A stretch of DNA of 64,000 nt, from NCBI GenBank assembly GCA_033032175.1, contig CM065321.1, positions 14,282,501 through 14,346,500 of the forward strand, read 5' to 3'. This DNA comes from Saturnia japonica. Its lineage: Eukaryota; Arthropoda; Insecta; Lepidoptera; Saturniidae. Positions 36,881 through 48,598 of the stretch are shown here, piece by piece; position 1 is the stretch's first letter; the number at the start of each line of letters is the position of its first letter. The notes beneath the pieces were generated by a model. The model made no database searches. It was given only the letters and a program-made list of their open reading frames with translations, and had not been told where the DNA came from. The translations under genes were made by a program, and so were the position numbers.

Positions 36881-36930
36881 TTATACAGATTAACAGTGAT
36901 TTATACAAATTAACAGTGATTTATACAAAT
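36881..36930. repeat. 20 bp tandem repeat, 2.5 units
   Basis: Unit TTATACAAATTAACAGTGAT; the first unit differs at one base. Confidence 0.85.
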
Positions 36931-37269
36931 TCATCTTCTTCAATGGAATACTCAACCGTTGATTATCAAGGTAAGCAAGTTTGTATGCAATACGTAGAGA
37001 CAGCGGTGCAGCGACAATAACTCTTGCATCTGTCACACAATAAACCGTACCTTGTAAGATTGCGTCTGCATTGACGTCACGGGTATGATAAACGACATCA
37101 GTAAGTTCAACGTGTATTTATGCCGGATTTGATAATATCTGCGATATGGGAGCGTCTCAGTGTTATGGAAATAAGATTTATAAACGATGTTTTTAACTTT
37201 CTCGAAGTGAAAAAAATAGTTCAGTATAAAAAAATTTGTCATCAAAAAAGAATCAAGAATTTCTTTGGA

Positions 37270-37345
37270 CATTTCTCCCTACTTGGATCAGCCCGACTAG
37301 GGGAAATACCTCCACCCTACAGAAGATCGCAGCTAAATAACCTTG
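37270..37345 (+). mobile_element. Family E retroelement, internal fragment
   Basis: ACTTGGATCAGCCCGACTAG and CCTACAGAAGATCGCAGCTAAATAA match the middle of family E; neither end is present. Confidence 0.5.
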
Positions 37346-37535
37346 TGTTGTATTCATACATGCAGGGCCAACAGTGCGCCTATTACACATTATTTATTTT
37401 TATATTTATGGTAAATCTAATTCAGATATGTGAACCTATCACACGAGCCCATTACATATAAATTAATAAATATAAAAGAAACTTTTTTAAAATACCTAAA
37501 GAAAACCTAAATCAAAGGTAGTTTAGTGAACTTCG

Positions 37536-37600
37536 GTCCTAGGAAGATGCTTATGAATGTCAAAACACTACTACAGGTTCGACAAATATCGCAGTCATCG
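37536..37600 (-). mobile_element. LINE 3' UTR scrap
   Basis: CTTATGAATGTCAAAACACT and GGTCCTAGGAAGATG are the reverse of the 3' end of the LINE at 59.5-60.26 kb; also found at 43.71-43.82 kb. Confidence 0.5.
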
Positions 37601-37604
37601 TGTC

Positions 37605-38040
37605 TGTCTAAACAGAGCGTATAAGCGCCCACACCCGCGTAACCACCGTTCTCTCCTCAGAGGACGGGCGGTCAATTTCGCTCCCGCACACCCGTCACGT
37701 CCACCCTCTCTAGCGGCAACCCAAGCCTAGATCCGGTCCTCTGTGTGAAGCCCTTGGGTCAGGCAGCCACCCACGCGATACAAGTATAGACGTGCAACAT
37801 TTAGCTACCCACATACAAACACCACACACATATGTTAACATACGTGCACACCTCACAGGTACATGGGTTCTGTAAAGGAACCTTTTTTTTTCTTTTTTTG
37901 CGCTAGTTAGTGTAGAAAAACCTTTCCGATCACTAAATACACATACGCATGTTCCCTTCCTTCCTACCAGGAGAAGGGGAACATGCATATGAGTATATGT
38001 TACTTAGTTCGAAATTGTAGGAGTAGGGAATTCGCCAGAT
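37605..38040 (+). mobile_element. Retroelement block B, longer copy without block C
   Basis: Extends farther 5' than the copy at 11.3 kb with a GC-rich part (CCACACCCGCGTAACCACCG, GGACGGGCGGTC, CTCTAGCGGCAACCC). It stops near AGATCGCTAC, where the other copy runs into block C. The hairpin with arms GCATGTTCCCTTC and GAAGGGGAACATGC is preserved. Confidence 0.5.
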
Positions 38041-38249
38041 CGCTACCTTACCATATTAAGTAATTTATATTTTTAGTGGATGTACAGACAGGGACTCATT
38101 ATCCAGAAGTTACTATGAATTTCGACAATAAAACGTACATTATATGACTCTTGAACTTAGTGCTCGGCAAATCTGTAACGTGCTTTGGTCTTGTTACTAT
38201 TTAATATTACTTTATATTGAATATTATAATTATTTCCTTCTACATTACA

Positions 38250-39656
38250 CAGATTATATTATAACTGAAATTGATAAGTGTAATTCGGTTGATGCTCTAT
38301 ATACTGACTTTAGTAAAGCGTTTGATAAAGTCAATCATACATTATTTCTAGCTAAACTGGAGAGTTTTGGTATTGCTGGAAACCTTTTGCAATGGTTCAA
38401 GTATTATCTTGTTCATCGAAAAAATTATGTCACGGTCAATGGTTATGTCTCTAATTACTTCACACCCACTTCCGGCGTTCCTCAAGGATCCCATTTGGGA
38501 CCCATTTTATTTCTTATTTTTGTAGATGATGTTGTAAAAGAAATTAAATATTCAAACTACCTTCTATTTGCTGACGATCTTAAAATTTATAAAAAAATAA
38601 CTAACAGTACTGACGCATATTACCTCCAACAAGATCTTAATAATGTAAATAAGTGGTGCAAAAACAATAACATGTATTTAAATATTTCAAAATGTAGTCA
38701 TATCCAGTTTAGTCGTAAGCGGAAAAATAAAATAAAAACGAATTAAATGGGTCTATTTTGAAAGAATTTAGTGTAATTCGCGACCTTGGTGTAGTAATGG
38801 ATTTGGAACTGCGTTTTGTTAGTCATGTGGATTCCGTTGTAAATAAGGCGTTTAGAATGCTTGGATTTATTTCTCGAAATTTTAAGGATTTCAGATGCGT
38901 GACTTCAAAAATGATTATTTATAACGCTCTTGTAAGAAGTCAGCTGGAATTTAATTGCATAGTTTGGAATCCTATTTACGCAGTACATGTAAATAATATA
39001 GAACGGGTTCAAAAACGATTCTTTCGACAAATCTGTGCTCAGCACCATATGGTCCCATGCAATAATAGTTACGAGGAGCGTTTAAAAAAGTTAAACTGTC
39101 TTTCTCTTCAAGCCAGACGGTCTATGTTTGAAATAATATTTTTGTATAAAATACTGAATGACTTTGTTGACAGTCCGGATATTTTACAGAGAATATCACT
39201 TAAGGTACCACGTCCAAATTCTAGATCTTGCACTTATGTTCCTTTCGCTTGTAACTTCATACGTACTAACTTAGGTATGCAGTCTCCTATATGGCGCATA
39301 TCGAAGACATTTAATGAAATTTACGACCAAAGTCTTGACATATTCTTCAGTTCTTTGACCTCTCTTAAATCCTATATCTTTAAAATTCTCCAATTATGAC
39401 ATGATTGAGTATTTATATTATTAACATTATTTTGTATTATTATTGTTTGCTTTTAATTATTGTTATTATTTTTATCAAGTTTGTTAACATAGTACTATAT
39501 TTAATCAATATTAAGGCTCGAAAATTGTTGCATGTTGTGCTCGCCTGTAAGTGGAGTACTACATAATTATTGAGATGTGTTCGTATGACTAAAATATAAT
39601 CATGTATCATATGTTGTGGCTCTGTTGGTGCGCCAAATAAATAAATAAATAAATAA
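38250..39656 (+). pseudogene. CR1/Jockey-like LINE, 5'-truncated, one frameshift
   Basis: RT coding starts near 38250 and reads ALYTDFSKAFDKVNHT, TSGVPQGSHLGPILFLIFVD and YLLFADDLKIYKK with the catalytic FADD. The frame ends at 38746. A one-base shift around 38720-38742 moves into the next frame, which reads back to GSILKEF before 38758. It continues VIRDLGVVMDLELRF, RSQLEFNCIVWNP, RVQKRFFRQI and CLSLQARRSMFEIIFLYKIL to a stop at 39397-39399. A 3' UTR of about 240 bases ends in (AAAT)n at 39640-39656. The endonuclease and N-terminal RT are missing. Upstream codons 38144-38250 are flanking DNA. Confidence 0.8.
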
Positions 39657-39659
39657 AAT

Positions 39660-40665
39660 AAATTTATTTATAGTATTTTAAAAAACGTAGAAGTTCTTGT
39701 ATTAAAAATTTCAATTGAATTAAATCGTTGGAGAAGGTTTAAAAACATCTGAGTCCGGAGTACGAATCTCATCGTAGTAAAATAGAGTTCGCTGCTGGTG
39801 AGTTACAAACTAGATAGAATATTCATATCTATGATTAAACTTAACTGTCAGGAGACTATACTGTACAAATTGACATACATTTAACAGTCTTTGAATTTCA
39901 TACGGATTATCACAACAAAACGTTATTGAAGTTTCACATCGGGATGCATCAGAACATTTATTTCAAACATAAGTTATAAAACACATAAGAATTGCTTTAT
40001 ATAATTATATTATTTCTAACTGTACACCTGGAGGACTTAATGCTAAAAAATATTCTCTACCACTCTTCCAGGGATGACGAAAAAGGTGTACCTATGTATT
40101 GCTGGGTGTAAACACAATCTAGTAGACATTCAACTGCTCTAAGTATAACCTACGTAGCGAATGGTAGAAGGAATCCTAAAAGTTGGCTAATTGGACGATG
40201 AGAAGAAACGAATTCCATATCCGAGCTGCTGTTACGGTGCAAGATCGGCCACGAAAATTTGTATGGTGACTTGGTATACGGAAAATTAAAGAATACGGAA
40301 TGATCTTAGTTGACTATTGTACGTATCTGCGAGAGATTTAAATAGTCTCTGAAATATTTAGGAGAGTAAGGATTAATATATAAGTATGAAGAAAATAAGA
40401 CAAATTATTCAAACATTCCTACGTTGCCGAATTGGTTAGCCATTTCAAAGTGGTTCGACTGTCTGCTTTACTGTTAGCTTTGTAGGCCATGGACAAAAAA
40501 GTATACAAAACACGAAATTAATTAATTTATCATATCATATAGTTTTATTGTATTTCATATACATATTTCATAAAATACGGAAATATAGTAAAGTTCCATT
40601 TCAATTTATTAATTGTAGAACTATCAGCCGAGTTAAAGTTAACTGAGATTTTGGCATTTTTTTCT
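39660..40665. other. No recognisable feature
   Basis: AT-rich, no gene, no clear repeat. Confidence 0.5.
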
Positions 40666-40952
40666 ATCGTTATAGGTTTAGCATTGTGGTCACAATCTCA
40701 CCTGATAAGTGATGATGTGGCCCAAGATGGTAGCACGCTAAGTCTAGTGGAAGACTGACTCTCAAGTGAAGCTGCCTGAACACACATATTGGTGTATGGT
40801 GACAGATTTTAAACTTGAGGGTGGTAGCTAGCCAGGTCGATATTAGAAAAAGCCCTACCACCATGCTATGGTTTCATCGCGATGTTTTCCTTCACCGAAA
40901 GCTCGGACTCATTGGAGGAACTCACGTCGACCTACGCGAAGTCCATACACTT
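40666..40952 (-). mobile_element. tRNA-derived SINE (family F)
   Basis: Minus-strand copy with most of the family body, including CTTGAGGGTGGTAGCTAGCC and CACCGAAAGCTCGGACTCATT. The head is cut short of the A-box. The next 185 bases or so are also shared with the copy at 61.95 kb (see findings). Confidence 0.65.
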
Positions 40953-41140
40953 CACTTCATTTTAACATTTTAAACAAGTAAGGTGTGTTTAACATTAAAC
41001 TATACGAACAGATGTCAATTGAGAATTCGAATCAGATAATGTTTACGTCATATTTATATTGCTATCAATAAAATGTATCTATGCACACCTATTATTACCT
41101 ATATAGTAGTTTTTTCCCAGTTGTCTTTACATTGAATTTA
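40953..41140. repeat. Sequence shared with 62268-62455
   Basis: TTTTAACATTTTAAACAAGTAAGG, GATGTCAATTGAGAATTCGAATC, TATCTATGCACACCTAT and CAGTTGTCTTTACATTGA occur in the same order beside both SINE copies (40.67 and 61.95 kb), so the shared unit is larger than the SINE. Confidence 0.6.
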
Positions 41141-42454
41141 TGTTATGATGAATATATTTTCTACGATTTTCGGAAATAATCTTAAAAGCAAACACAGAAA
41201 ACCAATAATCGTGTCTAAGGTTTTATAGTTTACCAAGTAAACCAAAAGATATGCAAAAATCACACATTGGCTGTTTACGTAAATTTTGAAGTCATCCTCC
41301 TTAAATTTCGAAAATCATAATTCCAATTACAAATTCACCATCAACACGTTGTCGTGGGAAAAGCCGAACAGAGGCGAAACACACCGAATTGAAATTCTGC
41401 TCGGACGTGCTGCCTGAACATCGCGTCGGAACGTGTGCTCGAATTCGAAATGTAATTTCAGAACAAGTGTGTGTAACTATTTGCAAACGAATTGAGAAAA
41501 TGAGGTTCGGTCAACACGATGTATCGGTAAATTTGTACTCAGCGCTCACTTTATGTTTATTTACTGAGTTTGTTAAAGTGACTATGTAATTTGAGAGTCA
41601 ACTTCAATTAACTACTCTTCGTTCAATAGCATACAAATTATGTGTTTAGGTATCAAATAGAATTTTATCAGACTGGTCGTAAAGTTTTGAACAAAATATG
41701 ATATTTTTAAGAAGAAAAAAAAATACGGTAACAAAATAGTAAAATGCATAGACAGACAAGCATGCTGATCTACCCCACAGCCTTTTCTTTCGGTCGTTTT
41801 TTTTATTTGGTTCCAAAGATATTCCCTAAGAGCCGATTGAAAAGATCATAGGGGCAGATACGGCACGTTTAAATGTATGTCCTTTTTAAATTAAAACCCT
41901 TTTTATGAGCAACATCGTTTCTGTTTCTTGTTAATGAAATTACTTACTCGCCATCTATTGTAAACTGAATTTACTGACACAAAAGCCTTCGCGGGTGTGC
42001 GCACAAAGTTTCATTGTAATCAGATTAATAGCTTAGGAAAGCATAGAAAAAAAAAAAAACAAAGAAACATTCATTTCTTTATTTGATAATGGGGGTATAA
42101 GATTGTCCCATTAAAAACAAATAACAAAAGATAAATGGTAATAATTCAAACGGGTAAAGCTTTGCCGGGTCGCGGCCGGTTCACCTGCGTGCCCCGTGTG
42201 ACCTGACATAAAACATTTTAAGGACCTATGTCAAGTACCTAGCAGATTAATTTCTACCCAGTTATCTGTCGGATATTTTTTTTTTACCGAATCACTTTAC
42301 TATGAAACCAGCCATGGATGTTAAAAACATTAAAATATAGGGTACCTTTTTTAAACCCTACATTGAAATTTAATTGATCCTAATCTCACTTTGACGATTT
42401 GATCAAAAATGGTTCATCAGCATATATGAACTAATTTTTCAATGTAGATGTGGG
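41141..42454. other. No gene; GC-richer pocket at 41335-41470
   Basis: Two opposed frames of about 60 codons cover the pocket (GTCGTGGGAAAAGCCGAACAG); neither is protein-like to me. 41990-42030 looks like old transposon sequence. Confidence 0.4.
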
Positions 42455-42605
42455 AACACAATCATAGATGCTTGGTGATAGATTTTTTTCTTGAGTAACT
42501 AGTTATGTAGGTGTTTATTAGAAAAACCTCTATCTGCCTGCTATAGTTTCCTTACTATTTGTAGTTTTCCTTCACCGAAAGCTCAGGCCCATTGTAACGA
42601 TCACA
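42455..42605 (-). mobile_element. tRNA-derived SINE (family F), badly decayed copy
   Basis: TTGGTGATAGATTTTTTTCTTGAG, GTTTTCCTTCACCGAAAGCTCAGG and the flanking order match family F with many changes. Confidence 0.4.
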
Positions 42606-42879
42606 AAACTATGTATCGACATACTTCCAATCGTGGCACAGTGTCTGAATACCCTGTCACAGAGCTTAATTTACTGTATCACAAATAAGGTATGTTCAAA
42701 TTCTCTGAAACCTCAGAAAACATTTTTTTTTTTATCCTAAATCAGCAAGACTCTTACTATCGATTACTCGTACTGTATAATGTACATTCTATTAGAACAG
42801 TGACGACAAGTCTGATCGTCACACCGATAGGCCATTGACTGATACAAGTCCTATGTATTTTCAGAATGTACTCTCTCGC

Positions 42880-43395
42880 AGGCTAAATTCTATTGGGTTC
42901 ATCTCTTTTTAGTGTCGTTTTTTCGTTTCATCGCGTTTCACCAAAACTTAACTATCCGTTGGATAACTGTTGCTTCCATACATCGATATGGGTCGCGGTC
43001 AGTTTACCATCTGTAAATAAGTTTTTAATCGTTTTTTTAAATGTAGCTACAAATTTACGGTTTTCGAATTTTTTAATTTATTTATGCTTTAAATCCAAGC
43101 CTCTTGCCAAATTTCATGATTCTAGGTCAACTGGAATTATCATATAAGTTTGTATTGCCTTTGCGAGTGTTAAAATATGCGGCATAAATGGCTGTATCTT
43201 TTGATTGCGTTGACTTAGAAGTTTTTATAGCTTCACGGGATTGCAGAACCGGAGCATTTGATATTAATTTTAACTTGATACTCCACGCGCTCCTGAAAAA
43301 TGGGTCTCGATAGACAGACAAACAAATAGACGGACAATAAAGTGATCATATAAGGGTTCCTTTTTCTTTTAAGGTATGGAACCCTAAATTCTCGG
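42880..43395 (+). mobile_element. Transposon remnant ending in a hairpin
   Basis: Ends GACGGACAATAAAGTGATC followed by a hairpin at 43353-43385 with arms AGGGTTCC and GGAACCCT. This end is one I associate with repeats common in Lepidoptera. The 84-codon frame inside is hydrophobic and not identifiable. The 5' limit is a guess. Confidence 0.4.
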
Positions 43396-43707
43396 ATATT
43401 TTTTCCGGATATAGCTGCTATTTTAATGCAAGGTATCCTTTGTTATTTTTTAAGCGCGATTTAAAAATTGTTGTGCGAAACATCCAATTCTTCCGATAAA
43501 GGATATTATGCCTTGTAAGTGGGTCGCCTGCAGAGCTAATGCACTCGTTTTACGATGTCATAAATATTTATCGTAACACCTCGTTAAGGCATTTTGAGAT
43601 GCTCAAAGAACTTATACAACATTGTATATGCTTATATAATATTGTTACGATCTGAAGAAAAGTATAAAGAAATGGCCACTCTCGAAATATCTGTAATCGT
43701 CAAAATC

Positions 43708-43815
43708 AAAATAATCTTTATTCAATTTAGGCCCTAAGAAGGCACTTATGAACGTCAAAACACTACTGCCGGTTAGAAAAACGTCCCAGACATCGAGAAG
43801 AACCAGTAACAAACT
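43708..43815 (-). mobile_element. LINE 3' UTR fragment
   Basis: Reverse of the 3' end of the LINE at 59.5-60.26 kb: AATCTTTATTCAATTTAGGCC then CTAAGAAGGCACTTATGAACG, TCAAAACACTACTGCCGGTT and CCCAGACATCGAG. Confidence 0.6.
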
Positions 43816-43889
43816 CGATCGGGTTTTTTTTTGTCAACTGTTCAAATGTTAATATAACAGGTACAATAATAATAATTTAGTGAGCTTTC

Positions 43890-43996
43890 GGGAAGTGAAA
43901 ACAGTTACGGCTACACGGGTGCGTTAGACGCGTGCGTGGTTTTTGCCTGATAAAATTTATACGGGTGAAACCGTGGATACAGCTAGTTATGAATAA
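43890..43996 (+). mobile_element. Helitron-like 3' end
   Basis: ACGGGTGAAACCGTGGATAC then AGCTAGTTA: a palindromic GC-rich end followed by CTAGT. Confidence 0.4.
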
Positions 43997-44010
43997 AAAG
44001 GAAACAAAAA

Positions 44011-44251
44011 ACCCGACTGTAAGAAAAATGCTTGACAATTTTTTTAAATTTATGCTTTGTATTTGGTCCACAGATGTCGTACTTAAATATTATATAGCCT
44101 ATGTCCCTCTGAATCTAACGACAACCGTATGCTAAAATCCATCAAGACGTTTATGCTACAGAGCGTTCCAAAGAAATAGGCATACATAAACACATATATA
44201 ACATACATACATACACTAGAAAAACATAACCCTCCTTTTTCACAGTCGGGT
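44011..44251 (+). mobile_element. Short inverted-repeat element (MITE-like), copy 2
   Basis: Second copy of the element at 7351-7575, in the same orientation. The ends are clearer here: ACCCGACTGT at the left and CACAGTCGGGT at the right. Internal blocks such as CTAACGACAACCGTATG and ATCCATCAAGACGTTTATG match copy 1 with scattered differences. Confidence 0.6.
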
Positions 44252-44599
44252 AAAAACGAAATCACGTTTACCTAGTATTAACTATATAATCATATTAACG
44301 CCACCTTGGAGATAGTACACGCGGGCTATGACATTGCCGAAGCGCGTTCGTACTCTCCGTCATAAATTAAACAGAACTATTCAGTCATTTCCCGCAGGAG
44401 ACGCCGCCACGTGCCGTTTTCAATGTACAGTCTTATGATTACTTCGATGTTCTTAACTGAATTCAACCGCCTAGAACTTACGTAGACAAGTACAATACGG
44501 ACTTCAATTTGAGAGTTAAGTTAACTTAAGTTTCCCGTCTGACTGTTATAGTATGCCAAGATAGTGAAAACATATATCTATATTAATTATTCTTTTGTT

Positions 44600-44770
44600 C
44601 TGTTTGTCCAAATTTCCTGATAGACATCCTTCATAAAAAACTGAATGAACTCAAAAACGACTTGACCCACTTTTATGAAATTTTGTACACGCGAAGCTTA
44701 TGTCATTCCATAATTTATAGGTTATATGAATTAATAGTCAATAGGCTTTATTGTATAAGTAAATCTTGGT
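44600..44770 (+). mobile_element. Fragment related to the 9.4 kb Helitron-like element
   Basis: CTCAAAAACGACTTGACCC and AAATTTTGTACACGCGAAGCTTATGTCAT match 9.52-9.60 kb in order. Confidence 0.4.
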
Positions 44771-44829
44771 TAATATTTGATTTAAACAAGACAATTTTTA
44801 ATAAATAAGGAAACATACTTAAATTATTT

Positions 44830-45240
44830 TGAGGAGTTCCTTGGTGTACCTTTGTAGTTGACGATCGATCCAAAGCCAATGAAACTAAAATGGGACTACT
44901 CCTTGAGATGACCCCTTTCCAACGAAAAAAGAATCATCTAAATCGTTTCATAAACAAAGAAGGTACCGCTGAATATTCATAAAAAAATATATATTTACAT
45001 TTGAATTGAGCACTTCAAGCTTTTTTTGAGGTCGGGTAAAAAGTAAACTAATTTCAGGAGTTTTCAGGAACTTCTTCTTGGTGTATCTTGAAATAGAAAG
45101 TTCAAAGCCAATAAAATTAATATAGGACCACCCTCGAAGTATCCCCTTACTAACGAAAAAAATAATCATATAAATCGATTCTTAAGATATGTCCGAACAT
45201 ACATAGAAATATGTATACTATACTATACAGTCGAATTGAG
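44830..45240 (+). repeat. Dispersed repeat (family P), two tandem units
   Basis: Two diverged units of about 200-230 bp follow each other. Each carries TTCCTTGGTGTACC or TTCTTGGTGTATC, CAAAGCCAAT, GGGACTACTCC or GGACCACCCTC, and ACGAAAAAA then AATCAT. Probably transposon-derived; the superfamily is unknown. Confidence 0.5.
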
Positions 45241-45704
45241 AAAAGATTCCTTTTTTTTGGAAATCAGTTACTAAAAGAGCTACATCGAGTTTTTTGGCTG
45301 GGTCTCCGAAATGAGAGGCTTGTTTTTCAAAGGGATAATAGCTTTTCGTACATTAGTGACCTAGGTTAATTAAATAATTTGATTTTGTCAACACCGTACA
45401 CTTTTAAACACTTCGTAAATAAATCCAGACAAGACAAAACTAGTGCAGACCCTTAAACACTTCAACGTTTATAGCATCGTTAACACACACTGTAAAACTC
45501 TTATTGTCAAGTGAAATAAAAAACCCTGACGTAGCCGTCAAACTGTAGCGATTTGGTTTTCATAAACAAGATAATACTTCCATTGTAATTAAACCACAGT
45601 AGTGGATTGTTTTTGGTGAAAACTTAATTGATCGTATAGTGTTTTTACTGTTAATTGTTAATCTTGCTTTATTGTATTAAATTAACTTGATTAGTCATTT
45701 AAAA
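45241..45704. other. No recognisable feature
   Basis: AT-rich; nothing supported. Confidence 0.5.
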
Positions 45705-45975
45705 GTCTTTTTTTTATACCACTAAAGTGAAAAACAAGCATATGGCCCGCATGATGATTAGCGGTTACCTTATGTATCAATAGTGCGTTGCCGACCTCGA
45801 ACCCCTTACCCTACCCTAAAAAGCTCTAGAAATCTTACTTACCGCAAGAATAATACACAAGATTACTTGGTTGTGATCTTTTGTAGGGTGATAGTATTCC
45901 ACCAACCGGACTGCTCCAAGTAGAGATAAATCTCCATAGAAATTTATCTTCGCTCTACCTCTTTTTTGTGATCAA
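45705..45975 (-). mobile_element. Family E retroelement, longest copy
   Basis: Read on the minus strand it starts GAGGTAGAGCGAAGATAAATTT, passes through GTTGGTGGAATACTATCACC and GAGGTCGGCAACGCAC, and ends TGGTATAAAAAAAAGA, a poly(A)-like tail. The 5' block folds on itself (AGATAAATTT with AAATCTCC). The tail places the insertion on the minus strand. Confidence 0.6.
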
Positions 45976-46179
45976 TGTACTTATAAATCAAATTCGAAAT
46001 AGTAGTACGGAGCTAAAATTTCAAGATGTCCAATGATTTTAATATCGTACAATAATACCGTAGTTATTATAGTACCTGGAGAGGTTGTAAGACGAGAAAA
46101 AGTATTAATAAATAATAACACTAATATGTCACTGTGAAAGTTATATTTGAAATTTTAAGCGATTATTTATGTGGTATTA

Positions 46180-46528
46180 TCATTATATTAATACGTGGAG
46201 CAAAAAGTTTGTACCCCATTTTAAGCGTATTGCATGCACGGAAGACTGTGAGATTTGGCATGGTTAAAGTTTATATGTAGAAAGCTACAATTTATCTATA
46301 ATATCTGTTATTAATATAATAAATGAAATAAATTAATACTGCGAATCCTAACCCGGCCAGTGCCACTGAACTTAAACTCCCAAAATATTGACATTGTCAC
46401 GCAATGAGAAGTGACAGCAAGTGATATATAATATTCATTGTTTAGGTTCATACTACAAATGTCAAACAGAAAATAGTCTATGATTAAAAAGTCGATGATC
46501 GAATTTCGATCACTGGGCGACTGCTAGT
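46180..46528 (+). mobile_element. Family A Helitron-like element, copy 2
   Basis: 349 bp from TCATTATATTAATACGTGG to GGGCGACTGCTAGT; all conserved internal blocks are present. Confidence 0.65.
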
Positions 46529-46732
46529 CATAAATAAAAAAGCATTATAAATGAGTATCTATACTTCAAGAAATACGCGAATACAAAAGGAACCGTAAAT
46601 TTAGATGTAGTATTTTATAACAAATTAAATTATTATAAAATTAATTATTGGCTTTTATAGTAGAAAAAAAGAAAAAAAAAATGATAATTTTATATTAGTC
46701 ATAGTACAATTATTTAGTATATTAATTTGCAC

Positions 46733-47010
46733 GGAACCCTAATTCTTTTTCTAAAATTAAAGTAGCCTAAGTTACTCTTTATAACATCAGCTATCTGCCA
46801 GTGAAAGTTCTATCAAAATTCGGTCCAACCGTTTCGGAGATTACCCAAAACAAACAGACAGACAGACAGGCAGACGGGCAGACTGACAAAAATTAATAAA
46901 AATGGTTGATGTTTTGTAGTAGGTATCGTATATACATTCATATGCATTTAGTAAAAACTGTTATGTTTACATCATAAACAGACACTTTAATTTTATTAAT
47001 TGTATAGATA
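46733..47010 (-). mobile_element. Dispersed repeat (family I), copy 2, with (CAGA)n
   Basis: Reverse-orientation copy. It includes AACCCTAATTCTTTTTCTAAAA, TCGGTCCAACCGTTTCGGAGA, a CAGA simple repeat at 46853-46880, and TTAATTTTATTAATTGTATAGA at its far end. Confidence 0.55.
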
Positions 47011-47079
47011 CCTTACACAGGTAAATTGGTATTTCAATAATGTATATTTACTAGCTGTTTACATTCTTCGTATTTTTAG

Positions 47080-47345
47080 TTGGAGAGGCAGAAATAGCTT
47101 TCAAGTGAGCGTGAGTTCGAATGCCTACAATGAGCCGGACCGTTCAGTGAAAACATTGCGATGAAATCATAGCATGGTGGTAGGCGTTTTCTAACGCATG
47201 CCTAGGTAGTTACCACCCTCAAATCAAAGATCTGTCTGCAAACACTAATAGGTGCGGTGCGACCATCTTGGGCTACATCGTCACTAAAGATCAGGTGAGA
47301 TTTTTGTCATAATGCCAAATCCTACAACAATAAAAAAACTTTTGT
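47080..47345 (+). mobile_element. tRNA-derived SINE (family F), plus-strand copy
   Basis: Begins with a tRNA-like head that contains the B-box-like GAGTTCGAATGCC. The family body follows (ATAGCATGGTGGTAGGCG, GGTAGTTACCACCCTCAAAT, CATCTTGGGCTACATCGTCA) and it ends A-rich (CTACAACAATAAAAAAAC). Confidence 0.65.
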
Positions 47346-48598
47346 TTTAGATACTAAATAGGTAGGTAGCATAAAAAACGACAGGGCATTGAATATCCAT
47401 TACACACGATATCTCTAAAACGAAAGCATTGTAAAGTATTACTCAATTACGAAGAGCGCACCTTCGCCACGTGTTCTCGTGTTATTAATTCCCTTTACGT
47501 TTTTTTTTCAGTTTAAATAACATAATTTACTGGTTAATTTAGAATTTATCGTGTTCCGAGCCACGGGCGAGCCTCTAAAGCGGACGGTTTTTATGATAAT
47601 TAATAAAATTCTGGCATGGATTCATTGTTCTGAATTTTGCCCGGGGATTCACCCAAGGCTATTAAACGCCCATAAACAATGCGGATCTCTCCCGAATGAA
47701 ACGTATACGATTAATAGAAAAACAGGGCGGCTTACATTATGATAATATTATAATAACTAGCTATGCGCCACGGCTTCACTCGTGTTAAATTTATTTGATC
47801 AAAATTATACACCGCACCGCAACCGCACCGTCACCGCGCCGCCAACGGGTAGCAACTTTATACCTAGGTGCGTATATTGTATTGATGTATTGAACAAGAA
47901 TAATTGTGTATTCCTCATTATGAAACCTAATTTAGGATACACGTAAACAATCAATAATCAGTTAAAAATCGTAAGCTGCCTAGGAAATAAAGTCAAACTC
48001 TTATAAAAAGTTGAAAGTTCAAATAAAAATGTCAATACATTGCGATCACGAGCATAGTAACATAGGACAACATGTTCAAGTAATTTTCAGTGACACAATT
48101 ACGAGATTGATGCTGGTTACATTGCATCGTGAACGAAGGGTAATTACTCTCAGTTCACTTAGTCCGGCACGATCTGACAACAAAGACACACATATTAGGC
48201 GTACTTTATTGTATTAAAACATAAAAAATGCCTACTTGTGTGATTCTAAGCAGTACTAATTACACTACAACTGTGAGAAATAGGACAGATGTTTTCCATT
48301 TAAATTGTAATTACACTGAATACCAACAAAAACACATATATATATAATAATTTTTTAAAATCTGAAATCCGATCATTCCACCATATTCACATTGATTGTC
48401 CTTTATGCCGGCATGAGAGAGAAAAAACTTGTATTTTGTGTATGAGGAAAAGGGTAAGATAGCAGCGACTCGCAGACCAACACCATAGTGCAAATTTAAA
48501 CAGTAGGTTAATTGTACTCTTTTTCCAAAGGATAAATAATAGGTATTTTTCTGTGAAATAATTACCAACACTACCATGCTTCAATAGAAGCATTAGGC
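47346..48598. other. No gene; Helitron-like end at 47757 and a GC-rich tract
   Basis: ACTAGCTATGCGCCACGGC at 47757 is a reversed CTAGT end. 47812-47860 is rich in CCGCACCG blocks and loosely recalls the left arm of the element at 58.6 kb. 47550-47740 is GC-richer with a 63-codon frame I cannot identify. Confidence 0.4.

Noticed and set aside
36881..36930. CRISPR-like direct repeat
   Set aside because: Direct tandem copies with no spacers in a eukaryotic genome.
37710..37988. 92-codon minus-strand frame as a gene
   Set aside because: Antisense to the repeated block B, whose sequence also occurs at 11.3 kb without keeping this frame.
41301..41589. Opposed frames of about 60 codons as host exons
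   Set aside because: No splice sites in phase that I can defend and no recognisable protein; the GC-richer composition alone is not enough.
42893..43147. 84-codon frame as a gene
   Set aside because: Lies in a transposon remnant, starts at a non-ATG codon and matches no protein I know.
47551..47742. 63-codon frame as a gene or exon
   Set aside because: Not recognisable, non-ATG start, no supporting splice sites; kept only as a GC-richer pocket.
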